A stretch of 8,858 bases of DNA from 2-01-FULL-41-21 sp038065335 (GCA_038065335.1 JBBTRD010000012.1:1-8858); one strand, 5' to 3'; shown: positions 1-6,782, counted from the stretch's first letter. Numbers and translations: made by a program. Notes: a model not told the origin generated them from the letters alone.

Positions 1-204
1 GGATTGCAGGAAATGATAGAAAAAGACGTTTATTGCATTGATGTCATAACCCAAACGTCGGCTATCAAGCAAGCTTTGGCCGGAGTGGAAGACGGGCTGA
101 TGGAAAATCACCTAGGCACTTGTTTAGTGAACCAAATTAAAAAGGGCAAAGAAAAACAGGCCACTGCGGAAATCTTGAAAGTGTATCAACTTAAAAGAAA
201 ATAA
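1..204 (+). CDS. csoR: CsoR/RcnR-family copper-sensing repressor (3' end only)
   Basis: Metal-responsive transcriptional repressor; in this family Cu(I) binding to the tetramer releases the operator DNA and allows the copper export genes to be transcribed. Only the last 67 codons are present; the frame is open to the window's left edge, so the true start lies upstream. The visible part holds the ligands that define the copper branch: Cys at codon 12 (in DVYCIDV), His at codon 37 and Cys at codon 41 (in ENHLGTC). The spacings of 25 and 4 residues are the same as for Cys36, His61 and Cys65 of Mycobacterium tuberculosis CsoR. The missing N-terminus carries part of helix 1, so DNA-contact residues cannot be judged. 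The gene ends 13 bases before copA with no promoter-like sequence in between, so the two are most likely co-transcribed and self-regulated. The operator is expected upstream, outside the window. A Ni or formaldehyde sensor (RcnR, FrmR) is less likely given the C-H-C pattern and the neighbour. Confidence 0.93.
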   Translation, partial: GLQEMIEKDVYCIDVITQTSAIKQALAGVEDGLMENHLGTCLVNQIKKGKEKQATAEILKVYQLKRK

Positions 205-217
205 AAATAAACAAAAA

Positions 218-2533
218 ATGAAAAAAGAAACATATAAAATTCACGGAATGCACTGCGCTAGCTGTGTCGCGACAATTGAGCGCGTGCTTTTAAAGACCGT
301 CGGGGTGCATTCGGTCTCGGTTAATTTTGCCGCGGAATCAGCTCTGATTGAATTTGATGAAAATACCGTTTCCGAATCAGATCTTGCCCAAGCGGTAAAT
401 GGAGCAGGATATCACCTTGTTCCCAAAAAAGAAGAGATGGCGAAAACGCCAAATATGGACATGAATTCTCCCCAACATAATCATATGGAAATGGAACGAG
501 AGAGTCAAATAAAAGAAATGAAACTTAAACTTATCATTGGAGGGATTTTTTCCATTTTTATATTCCTAGGCAGTTTCCCGGAGTGGTTTTCTTTTGTGCC
601 GCAGATTTTAAATAATAACTGGGTACTTCTCTTTTTGACGACGCCAGTCCAATTCTGGATTGGTTCTCAATTTTATAGCGGACTTAAACTTCTTATTAAA
701 TACCGCACGGCCGATATGAATACCCTAATTGCTATCGGTACTTTAGCGGCGTATTTCTACAGCGTGGCGGTTACGGTTTTTCCTGTTTTTTTCACAAAAG
801 GAGGGATAACACCAGCAATCTATTTTGACACTTCGGCGATAATCATTGCCTTAATTCTTTTGGGAAAATATTTTGAAGTGTTGATGAAAGGAAGAGCTTC
901 CGAAGCGATTAAAAAACTTATTGGTTTACAGCCCAAGACCGCGAAGATTTTGCGAGACGGGAAAGAAATTGAAATACCTATCTCTGAAGTGCAAGTCGGA
1001 GATTTAATAATTGTCCGGCCCGGAGAAAGAATTCCGGTTGACGGAAAAATAACAGAAGGAGATTCAGAAATAGACGAATCAATGATTACCGGAGAGTCAA
1101 TGCCGGTCCATAAAAAAGTGGGAGGTATGGTTATTGGCAGTACTATAAATAAATTTGGAACATTTACTTTTCAGGCGACAAAAGTTGGTAAAGACACAGT
1201 GCTCTCGCATATTATTAAAATGGTGGAAGAGGCTCAAGGTTCCAAGGCGCCAATTCAACGATTGGCCGACCTCGTTTCTTCTTATTTTGTTCCCGCGGTA
1301 TTTGTTGTTGCTGTTTTGACTTTTGTCATTTGGCTTTTCTTCGGACCGACTCCGGCTTTTACTTTTGCTCTAGTTAATTTTGTCGCTGTCTTAATAATTG
1401 CTTGTCCCTGCGCTTTGGGTCTAGCCACCCCCATGGCCATTATGGTTTCTTCGGGTAGCGCCGCCGGTAAGGGAATTTTAATAAAAGATGCCGCTTCGCT
1501 TGAAATTGCCAACAAAATAAACACGGTCATATTAGACAAAACAGGCACTCTTACCCAAGGGAAACCGCAGTTAACCGATATTATTGCATTTGATGACAAG
1601 CATCAAGTGGAAATTCTTAATTTTGCCGCTTCATTGGAACAGCGGTCAGAACATCCCTTGGCTCAAGCCATTTTGCAATACGCCGCCAGCCTTGACCAAA
1701 AATCCTCGCACCCATTGGATAGAGCGATTATAGAAGAGGCAGCTAAAGAAAAAATTGAGCTATATAAACTTGAAGATTTTAAAGCCATTTCTGGAAAAGG
1801 CCTGCGAGGATTTTTACAAATCCAATCTCAAAGAGTTGAAGCGTATTTGGGGAATCGAGCTCTGGTCGCGGATATCGGTCTTGATATTTCCCCGTACGAG
1901 GCGGACATTAACAAGCTTGAAAATGAAGGCAAAACCGTAATGATTCTCGTGATTGATAAAAAGATCAAGGGCGCGCTGGCTGTCGCCGATGTGATAAAAA
2001 AAGAGTCAATTGAAGCAGTTCGGGCTCTCAAAAATAATAATATAGAAGTCTGGATGCTTACGGGAGACAACAGTCGCACCGCTAAAGCTATCGCGAGTGA
2101 GGTGGGTATAGAAAATATTATGAGCGAAGTATTACCCGACAAGAAGTCAGAAAAAGTGCGCGAACTTCAGGAGCAAGGGAAAATTGTCGCCATGATTGGC
2201 GATGGCATCAACGATGCCCCCGCGCTGACCCAAGCTAATATCGGTATCGCCATGGGTGAAGGTACGGATATTGCCATGGAATCAGCCAACATCACCTTAA
2301 TGAGGGGGGATTTAATGCTTATTTTCGAGGTAATAAATATTTCCAAGCGAACAATGAAAATAATAAAACAAAATCTTTTCTGGGCCTTCTTCTATAACAT
2401 CGCTTTTATCCCTATCGCCGCCGGAGTTTTATATCCGTTTTTTGAAATTTTGCTTAATCCGATTTTCGCCGGCGTGGCCATGGCTTTTAGCAGTATCAGT
2501 GTTGTTTTGAATTCATTACGTTTGAGAACATAG
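218..2533 (+). CDS. copA: Cu(I)-exporting P1B-type ATPase CopA
   Basis: Pumps Cu(I) out of the cytoplasm using ATP. The protein is 771 aa, a normal length for a CopA with one N-terminal metal-binding domain. Order of domains: HMA domain (1-70) with GMHCASC (C13, C16); a Met/His-rich linker (74-101, with M80, M82, H87, H89, M90, M92); membrane helices near 104-120, 135-155, 168-190, 203-220; actuator domain with TGES (291-294); helices near 355-375 and 385-405 with the CPC metal site (C396, C398); phosphorylation site DKTGT (D440); nucleotide domain with HP motifs; TGDN (615-618); GDGINDAP (661-668); and two last helices carrying YN (726-727) and M-x-x-S-S (M755, S758, S759), the Cu(I) subgroup signature. 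Oddity: the HP motif of the nucleotide domain occurs twice (H479-P480 and H498-P499) in a 19-residue tandem duplication. The start ATG follows an A-rich stretch with no Shine-Dalgarno; the HMA motif at the usual distance supports it. Probably in one operon with csoR. Confidence 0.97.
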   Translation: MKKETYKIHGMHCASCVATIERVLLKTVGVHSVSVNFAAESALIEFDENTVSESDLAQAVNGAGYHLVPKKEEMAKTPNMDMNSPQHNHMEMERESQIKEMKLKLIIGGIFSIFIFLGSFPEWFSFVPQILNNNWVLLFLTTPVQFWIGSQFYSGLKLLIKYRTADMNTLIAIGTLAAYFYSVAVTVFPVFFTKGGITPAIYFDTSAIIIALILLGKYFEVLMKGRASEAIKKLIGLQPKTAKILRDGKEIEIPISEVQVGDLIIVRPGERIPVDGKITEGDSEIDESMITGESMPVHKKVGGMVIGSTINKFGTFTFQATKVGKDTVLSHIIKMVEEAQGSKAPIQRLADLVSSYFVPAVFVVAVLTFVIWLFFGPTPAFTFALVNFVAVLIIACPCALGLATPMAIMVSSGSAAGKGILIKDAASLEIANKINTVILDKTGTLTQGKPQLTDIIAFDDKHQVEILNFAASLEQRSEHPLAQAILQYAASLDQKSSHPLDRAIIEEAAKEKIELYKLEDFKAISGKGLRGFLQIQSQRVEAYLGNRALVADIGLDISPYEADINKLENEGKTVMILVIDKKIKGALAVADVIKKESIEAVRALKNNNIEVWMLTGDNSRTAKAIASEVGIENIMSEVLPDKKSEKVRELQEQGKIVAMIGDGINDAPALTQANIGIAMGEGTDIAMESANITLMRGDLMLIFEVINISKRTMKIIKQNLFWAFFYNIAFIPIAAGVLYPFFEILLNPIFAGVAMAFSSISVVLNSLRLRT
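1625..1738 (+). repeat. Internal tandem duplication in CopA nucleotide-binding domain (2 x 57 bp)
   Basis: Two adjacent in-frame units, 1625-1681 and 1682-1738, encode CopA residues 470-488 and 489-507. Both begin AASL and contain S-x-HPL and AI. By hand count 11 of 19 residues match, while only about 31 of 57 bases match, many differences being synonymous. The divergence means this is an old duplication or a family trait, not an assembly stutter. In P1B-ATPases the HP histidine contacts the adenine of ATP, and there is normally one such motif. Confidence 0.8.
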
Positions 2534-2548
2534 AAAGAACATAAAGTG

Positions 2549-2557
2549 TGCTATAAT
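2549..2557 (+). promoter_or_regulatory. Extended -10 promoter TGCTATAAT before the gene at 2570
   Basis: TG at 2549-2550, one base, then a perfect TATAAT at 2552-2557. No good -35 lies at 16-18 bases, which fits an extended -10 promoter. Transcription would start near 2564, about six bases before the chosen ATG, giving an almost leaderless mRNA. It also argues against the upstream GTG at 2546 as a start codon, since that GTG overlaps the promoter. Confidence 0.65.
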
Positions 2558-2569
2558 GAAAACATATCA

Positions 2570-2995
2570 ATGAAAAATCCTTTTTTACCGCTACTAATCA
2601 TAGGTTTATTGCTCTCGACCAGCTTTAGCCTGGTTGTGATGAGCCATGAAGATAGGCAAGGATACAGTAATTGCCCATTTGAGGTCGCCGGGGTGGCGGA
2701 TTGTGTTCAGATCCAAAATTCTATTGATTTCGCGGCCTCGCATCTCAACGCTTTGGCCAAGTTTTTATTGGCAATTCCAGTGAATAATTTTACCAGTTTA
2801 GTTGCTCTGTCTTTATTGGTGATTTTTACAATATTTACTTTTTTTAATAAATATTTTGGTCTTTTCAAATTAAGACCGGTATTGACGCGAAATCGCTTAT
2901 ATGAACCTCTTGTTTCACTAAACAAGACCTTGTTTACGCGTTGGTTTGCGCTTCACGAAAATAGTCCGAGCTTCACGGGAAGACGCTGGCAATAG
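2570..2995 (+). CDS. Small membrane protein with CPF...C motif, unknown function
   Basis: 141 aa. The N-terminal hydrophobic segment (5-24, from the MKNPFLPLLI start) is a signal anchor or signal peptide. A short hydrophilic part follows with SHED (H26), NCPF (C35) and DC (C45). A second membrane helix lies near 74-95, and a basic tail ends with LHENSPSF (128-135) and a GRR patch. I recall similar proteins, with CPF, a second Cys and a W/F-x-x-LHENSPS tail, beside copper genes in Parcubacteria, all of unknown function; that is memory, not a search. The two cysteines probably lie outside the membrane and could bind metal or be oxidised by neighbouring redox proteins. The ATG at 2570 is preferred over GTG at 2546, because the longer form would place eight polar residues before the signal and would overlap the TATAAT. 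The gene starts 36 bases after copA and ends 81 bases before the next start. Confidence 0.8.
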   Translation: MKNPFLPLLIIGLLLSTSFSLVVMSHEDRQGYSNCPFEVAGVADCVQIQNSIDFAASHLNALAKFLLAIPVNNFTSLVALSLLVIFTIFTFFNKYFGLFKLRPVLTRNRLYEPLVSLNKTLFTRWFALHENSPSFTGRRWQ

Positions 2996-3034
2996 ATCGT
3001 TTGTCGAATGATTTTGTTGCTTGGCGTCTATAGA

Positions 3035-3055
3035 CCCTCTAATCAGGGATTTTTT
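3035..3055 (+). terminator. Weak intrinsic terminator candidate
   Basis: CCCT (3035-3038) can pair with AGGG (3045-3048) around a six-base loop, and a run of six T (3050-3055) follows after one A. The shape is that of an intrinsic terminator, but the stem is only four pairs, so it would at most attenuate read-through from the gene at 2570 into the gene at 3077. Confidence 0.3.
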
Positions 3056-3076
3056 GTAATTAAATTAATATTATTT

Positions 3077-3928
3077 ATGGAAATACTCGTAGGAACATCA
3101 TTGATAGCGGCGTTCGTGGCCGGAGTCGCCGCCCTTTTTGCTCCGTGTTGCATAACGGTCCTACTCCCGTCTTATCTGGGTAATATCTTCAAGGAGAAAT
3201 ACAAAATCTTCTTTATGACATTTATATTTTTTTTGGGAGTTTTGACGGTTTTTCTGCCAATCGGATTGGGGGCTTCTTTCCTGGCTCAACTATTCAGCCG
3301 ATACCACAACGTAATCTTTACCGTTGGCGGGATTTTCCTAATGGTGCTTGGGGTAACAATGCTTTTGGGCAAGAAGTTTGCTACCCCGACCTCCGTTCGG
3401 GACGGAATAAAGCGGCACGTTTCCTCGATTTACGTTTTGGGAATTTTCTCGGCTATCGCGACCACTTGTTGCGCTCCAGTATTGGCCGGCGTGATTACGC
3501 TTTCGGTCGCCAGTGGCACAATCGTGTGGGGCGCTCTTTACACCTTGGCCTATGTCGTGGGTATGACATTGCCATTGTTCATTATCGCGGCCTTCCTTGA
3601 TAAGGCGAATCTGACTGAACGATTCACCAACGCCAAGAAAACCGTTGCCATGAGAATTGGCGGTTTCAGCTGGCAGATTACAGTTTCGGAGCTGATCTCC
3701 GGATTGATATTTCTCCTGATGGGCGGTTATATAACTTACTTGGCTTTCAGCAATAAGTTATTTACCCATTCAAGCTATCAGTTGGAAATGAACTTGTGGA
3801 ACGCAAAGTTTCTGCAGGCGATTAACGGCTTCGTAACTTTAGTCCCCGAATACATCTGGGCATTGCTATTCATTGGGATAGTCTCGTATGTATCGTATGT
3901 ATTCGTTAAACAGTATAAAAAACAATAA
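3077..3928 (+). CDS. CcdA/DsbD-like transmembrane thiol-electron carrier
   Basis: Integral membrane protein of 283 aa with about seven hydrophobic segments (near 5-25, 45-62, 78-97, 118-140, 150-173, 203-223, 255-277). It resembles the CcdA / DsbD central-domain family, which passes reducing equivalents from cytosolic thioredoxin to extracytoplasmic thioredoxin-like proteins through a cysteine in the first helix and another in the fourth. Here the first is in LFAPCCITVLLPSYL (C24, C25), the counterpart of the family's S-P-C-x-x-P-L-x-P-x-Y-L stretch, and the second in TTCCAPVLAG (C131, C132). Both sites are doubled cysteines, which is unusual. The ATG at 3077 is chosen over the in-frame ATG at 3008, because it puts the first helix at the N-terminus and the upstream codons overlap a hairpin and T-run. 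The thioredoxin-fold gene ten bases downstream is a natural partner. A copper or other metal transport role for the CC pairs is possible. Confidence 0.85.
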   Translation: MEILVGTSLIAAFVAGVAALFAPCCITVLLPSYLGNIFKEKYKIFFMTFIFFLGVLTVFLPIGLGASFLAQLFSRYHNVIFTVGGIFLMVLGVTMLLGKKFATPTSVRDGIKRHVSSIYVLGIFSAIATTCCAPVLAGVITLSVASGTIVWGALYTLAYVVGMTLPLFIIAAFLDKANLTERFTNAKKTVAMRIGGFSWQITVSELISGLIFLLMGGYITYLAFSNKLFTHSSYQLEMNLWNAKFLQAINGFVTLVPEYIWALLFIGIVSYVSYVFVKQYKKQ

Positions 3929-3938
3929 AAAATAAAAC

Positions 3939-4577
3939 ATGAATAATAACAATAAAAAATCGACGATAATCACAATCTCCGTCATTTTGGCTGCGGTGTT
4001 AGCTTTAGGATATTCCTTGTATAAGAGCTCTCCGCAAAATCAAAATCCAAATACGGCCGGCATTGATCATCATGCCGGATTAAGCATGACTGTAAACAGT
4101 GATGCCTTAAATGCCCTTGTCGGAAAATCTATGCCCGACATTCAACTGTCAGATAAAGACGGAAAAGTATATACCGCCGCCGACTTCAAGGGAAAGAGTA
4201 CGATTTTATTCTTTAACGAGGGTTTGATGTGCTATCCGGCTTGCTGGAATCAAATCGCCTCATTTGGCAGTGATGAAAGGTTTAACAGTGATCAAATTCA
4301 GGCGATATCAATTGTAGTTGATCCTGCAAAAGACTGGGAAAGAGCGATATCTCAAATGCCCCAGCTGGCCAAAGCGACGACCATGTTTGATTCCGGTGCC
4401 AACGCTTCGCGGGAGCTCGGTCTATTGACCTTGGCTTCCTCAATGCACAGAGGATCCCTGCCCGGCCATACATATATTGTTCTCGACAAAGACGCGGTCG
4501 TCAGATACGTATTGGATGACCCGAATATGGCCATAGCCAACGATATGCTTTTCAGTAAAATCGGAGAACTAAAATAA
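3939..4577 (+). CDS. Membrane-anchored peroxiredoxin/SCO-like thioredoxin-fold protein
   Basis: 212 aa: short Asn/Lys-rich cytosolic tip, one membrane anchor (9-28), an exposed linker with DHHAG (H44, H45), then an AhpC/TSA-like thioredoxin fold (about 58-212). The fold shows VGKSMPDIQLSDKDGK, strand STILFFNEG, and the active-site CYPAC (C98, C102) followed by W103. SCO-family copper chaperones use a CxxxC plus a later histidine; here H177, in LPGHTYIVLDKDAVVRYV, occupies a similar place just before the last strands, about 75 residues after the second Cys (about 86 in classical SCO proteins). The protein could therefore be a thiol reductase, a peroxidase-like enzyme or a Cu(I) carrier; the sequence cannot decide. 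It follows the CcdA/DsbD-like gene by ten bases, which suggests that gene keeps its cysteines reduced. The start ATG has no Shine-Dalgarno (AATAAAACATG). Confidence 0.85.
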   Translation: MNNNNKKSTIITISVILAAVLALGYSLYKSSPQNQNPNTAGIDHHAGLSMTVNSDALNALVGKSMPDIQLSDKDGKVYTAADFKGKSTILFFNEGLMCYPACWNQIASFGSDERFNSDQIQAISIVVDPAKDWERAISQMPQLAKATTMFDSGANASRELGLLTLASSMHRGSLPGHTYIVLDKDAVVRYVLDDPNMAIANDMLFSKIGELK

Positions 4578-4589
4578 CAGAATAACACC

Positions 4590-5117
4590 ATGAATAAACA
4601 ACCGACGATGGAAGAGCTTATTGAAAAAGTAAACAAACTTAAAACGACTGGCGAACTTGATCTTTCAATGGAGGAAGATTTAAGCATCGCCATCATGAAT
4701 CTGATCAGTTTAGAAGAGCACTTTTACTTCACCGCCGAGAAAACCAAAAACGACGGCTACTTTGATTTACTAAACCAAACAAGAGAAATCAGAAAACAAC
4801 TCTTGGCAAAAATGATTGATAGGCATGAGGGCGAGACGTGGTGCATTGCCAAGCATTTATTGGCCGCGACGATGCGGATAATGGAAGTCGGGACTAAACT
4901 TCAATCATCCGGCAAAAAAGAAGAATCACGGGACATGTTCAAGAAAGCTTATGAAATTTATTCACTTTTTTGGGCCCTGCGATTAAAATTAATCGACGTG
5001 GCTGGTATCAAAAAGATTAAAGGCAATCAATTAAATGTTCACGATAAATCCGGTTCTGATAAGCCGATGACCAAAGAGGAGTTACTAAGTAAGTTAGTTG
5101 ATTGTTGCAAGGAATAA
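4590..5117 (+). CDS. Conserved-looking cytosolic helical protein, unknown function
   Basis: 175 aa with no signal peptide or membrane segment, so most likely cytosolic, unlike nearly all its neighbours. It appears almost entirely helical and rich in charged residues: helix about 27-52 with E42, E43, H44; helix about 57-78; helix about 82-106 with W84-C85 and H89 (C-x3-H) in ETWCIAKHLLAA; helix about 108-134 with YEIYSLFWALRLKL; and a flexible tail ending VDCCKE (C172, C173). The arrangement could form a four-helix bundle with E/H/C residues on facing helices, which would suit a small metal site, but no family is recognised. I recall similar proteins in Parcubacteria annotated only as hypothetical. 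It starts 12 bases after the thioredoxin-fold gene and ends 20 bases before the next, so it sits within the operon. Confidence 0.82.
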   Translation: MNKQPTMEELIEKVNKLKTTGELDLSMEEDLSIAIMNLISLEEHFYFTAEKTKNDGYFDLLNQTREIRKQLLAKMIDRHEGETWCIAKHLLAATMRIMEVGTKLQSSGKKEESRDMFKKAYEIYSLFWALRLKLIDVAGIKKIKGNQLNVHDKSGSDKPMTKEELLSKLVDCCKE

Positions 5118-5137
5118 CAAAGCAATAAAATAAAAAT

Positions 5138-6079
5138 ATGGAAAACGAGACAAAAAACAACTGCATGCTTCCTGCCAGCATTATCATTGCCGGAGTCCTG
5201 ATTGCCGTATCCATAGTTTATAGTGATAAAAATCTTAGTTCGCGAAATAACCTAAAACAAGTTTCAGCGGCCGAAGAAGCTGTCTTACCATCAAAGGGAG
5301 TGATTTTACCTGTTGTCTGGGGTAATTTAGGCGCTCAACTTGTTAGCAGTGGTACCATCGATGCTGTCAAATTAAAAGCGATATACGAACAACGGGGAAT
5401 TTTTAGTGATGAGTATGAAAATCTTCTTTCCGGCAATAGTGCCAGTCAACTAAAAATGACGAGTAGCAACTCTGGTTATCTACTTAATTTATTTTGGGCA
5501 CTTGGTTTGGCCAATAAAAATGCCATTTTAGATTCCGGAGAGATGATGGACAAAGCTTATGGCGGAGCCGGAAACTTTGCCTCAACAGGCGGTTGGACCA
5601 TTGTCCAAGGTCAGCCAATGAATCATTACAGCAAACACAACCTCCTTAATCTGACCACTGAACAACAAGCATTGGTCGATAAGGTGTCACGCGGTATTTA
5701 TCGACCGTGTTGTGGTAATTCAACCCATTTCCCTGATTGTAATCATGGTATGGCCATGCTGGGACTCCTGGAACTCATGGCATCGCAAGGAGTCAGTGAG
5801 CAAGATATGTGGAAAACCGCTTTATCGGTTAATTCATATTGGTTTCCGGATACGTATATGACCATTGCAACCTATATGAAAAGCAAGGGTGTTGAGTGGA
5901 AAAATGTAAATCCGCAAGAAATACTTGGAGCCGGTTATTCTAGCGGGCAAGGTTATGCAAAAATTGCGTCACAGGTTGTTGCGCCAAGCAGTTCGCAGAG
6001 CGGAGGCGGATGCGGAGTTGACACGGGGGCGCCGGTTTCTGCTCCGGCTCCAAAACAACAAAGTGGGTGCGGGATATAA
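5138..6079 (+). CDS. Anchored extracytoplasmic Cys/His-rich protein, unknown function
   Basis: 313 aa. The N-terminus has a polar tip with C9 and then a signal anchor (11-28, LPASIIIAGVLIAV), a form I associate with anchored thiol proteins of Patescibacteria. The ectodomain (about 45-280) is largely helical with small-residue loops. Its most striking part is RPCCGNSTHFPDCNHGMAM (189-207): C191, C192, H197, C201, H203, followed by the helix LGLLELMASQG. Other potential ligands are M161, H163 and H167 in the PMNHYSKH stretch. The C-terminal 35 residues are low complexity, rich in S, G, P and Q, with two glycine-cysteine ends: GGGCG (C292) and a terminal GCGI (C311). The C-C-x4-H-x3-C-x-H arrangement looks like a metal or cofactor site, but I recognise no named domain. 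Cells near copper ATPase and DsbD-like genes suggest copper or disulfide chemistry outside the membrane. Confidence is high that this is a gene, low for any function. Confidence 0.85.
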   Translation: MENETKNNCMLPASIIIAGVLIAVSIVYSDKNLSSRNNLKQVSAAEEAVLPSKGVILPVVWGNLGAQLVSSGTIDAVKLKAIYEQRGIFSDEYENLLSGNSASQLKMTSSNSGYLLNLFWALGLANKNAILDSGEMMDKAYGGAGNFASTGGWTIVQGQPMNHYSKHNLLNLTTEQQALVDKVSRGIYRPCCGNSTHFPDCNHGMAMLGLLELMASQGVSEQDMWKTALSVNSYWFPDTYMTIATYMKSKGVEWKNVNPQEILGAGYSSGQGYAKIASQVVAPSSSQSGGGCGVDTGAPVSAPAPKQQSGCGI

Positions 6080-6097
6080 TAATTAATTAAAAAATAT

Positions 6098-6361
6098 ATG
6101 CACAATCATAACAATAGTGAACATAAAGGAATGATATGGATAATGATTCCATGTCTCCTTCTGATAATAGTTGTATTTTGGGGTGGAGGAAAATTAATTT
6201 CATCCAAATATCTTTGGTTAGTTATGCTTGGTGCTTGCGTGGTTCCTCACATTTGGATGATGTTGAGGGGACATGGTGAGCACGAGGACACCAATACGGA
6301 AGATAAAACAGAAACAAAAAATGAAAATAATAAACCCAAACACGGGAGCTGTTGCCACTAA
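6098..6361 (+). CDS. Small His/Cys-rich two-helix membrane protein (DUF2933-like)
   Basis: 87 aa: a His-rich N-tip (H2, H4, H9), membrane helix about 12-29 containing C19, a second helix about 37-55 with C47 and H51, then LRGHGEHED (H59, H62), an acidic and Asn/Lys-rich linker, and the C-terminal HGSCCH (H82, C85, C86, H87). The second helix followed by a Gly/His-rich stretch resembles the DUF2933 type of small membrane protein, often seen near copper genes; the match is by eye. With both termini on the same side, N- and C-terminal His/Cys clusters could jointly bind a metal ion. The last 41 bases, encoding the HGSCCH tail, overlap the start of the next gene in another frame, implying translational coupling. 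No Shine-Dalgarno is present. Confidence 0.78.
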   Translation: MHNHNNSEHKGMIWIMIPCLLLIIVVFWGGGKLISSKYLWLVMLGACVVPHIWMMLRGHGEHEDTNTEDKTETKNENNKPKHGSCCH

Positions 6362-6782
6362 GTCAATTTTATGTGGAATACTTGCGAGCATGATTCTGTT
6401 GGTAATTTATTTTACCGTGCTTTCTTTGGTCTCCGGCTGGAGTTTTGCGCAAAATCAGTTCGTGACCTACTGGTATTTTATTGTTAGTTTAGTGGTGGGC
6501 TTTGGAATTCAAATTGCGTTGTATCAGTACATTAAAGGTTTGGTGCATAGTGGACAGGGTATAGGTAAAGTGGTCGGCGTATCCGGCACTGCTTCCACCG
6601 CAAGCATGGTTTCCTGTTGCGTGCACTATTTGGTGAATTTGGTGCCAATTTTAGGAATGACAGGACTCGTGACATTTGTCGCGCAGTATCAAGTTAAGTT
6701 GTTTTGGGTGAGTATTTTCTTCAACATCATCGCCATCGGATACATGGTAAACAAACTTATTAAATTTAAAAAACAGATATGA
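6321..6782 (+). CDS. Four-helix membrane protein with S-M-V-S-CC-x-H motif
   Basis: 153 aa from the ATG at 6321, with four hydrophobic segments (near 15-38, 48-72, 97-120, 124-145). The loop into the third segment carries SGTASTASMVSCCVHYLVNLVPILGM, with C99, C100 and H102. I recall a family of small membrane proteins with a similar M-V-x-CC-x-H-x-L motif before a V-L-P-I-L-G-stretch, without known function; CC pairs also occur in mercury transporters of the MerT type, so metal passage is conceivable. The open frame extends upstream to 6273, but that would add 16 basic residues translated from within the preceding gene, so the ATG after the A-rich run (ACAAAAAATG) is preferred. It overlaps the previous gene by 41 bases and the next by 4 (ATGA), a tightly coupled trio. 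Confidence 0.78.
   Translation: MKIINPNTGAVATKSILCGILASMILLVIYFTVLSLVSGWSFAQNQFVTYWYFIVSLVVGFGIQIALYQYIKGLVHSGQGIGKVVGVSGTASTASMVSCCVHYLVNLVPILGMTGLVTFVAQYQVKLFWVSIFFNIIAIGYMVNKLIKFKKQI

Noticed and set aside
1282..1599. 105-codon open frame on the minus strand inside copA
   Set aside because: It lies opposite the CPC/DKTGT region of copA, which is certainly coding, and its translation has no recognisable features.
1755..2142. Open frames on both strands within copA (1755-1940 plus, 1828-2142 minus)
   Set aside because: Both are out-of-frame readings of the conserved ATPase nucleotide-binding domain, with no start context or plausible product.
2950..2977. Direct repeat GCTTCACG at 2950-2957 and 2970-2977
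   Set aside because: Two 8-base copies within coding sequence, 20 bases apart; too short and too few to be an operator or CRISPR-like unit without more support.
4282..4696. Minus-strand open frames opposite the thioredoxin-fold gene and the start of the gene at 4590
   Set aside because: They cover the active-site and strand regions of a convincing plus-strand gene and have composition typical of antisense shadows.
6273..6320. Upstream extension of the gene at 6321 to ATG 6273
   Set aside because: It would add a basic, low-complexity leader read from inside the preceding gene; the ATG at 6321 puts the first membrane helix at a normal distance.
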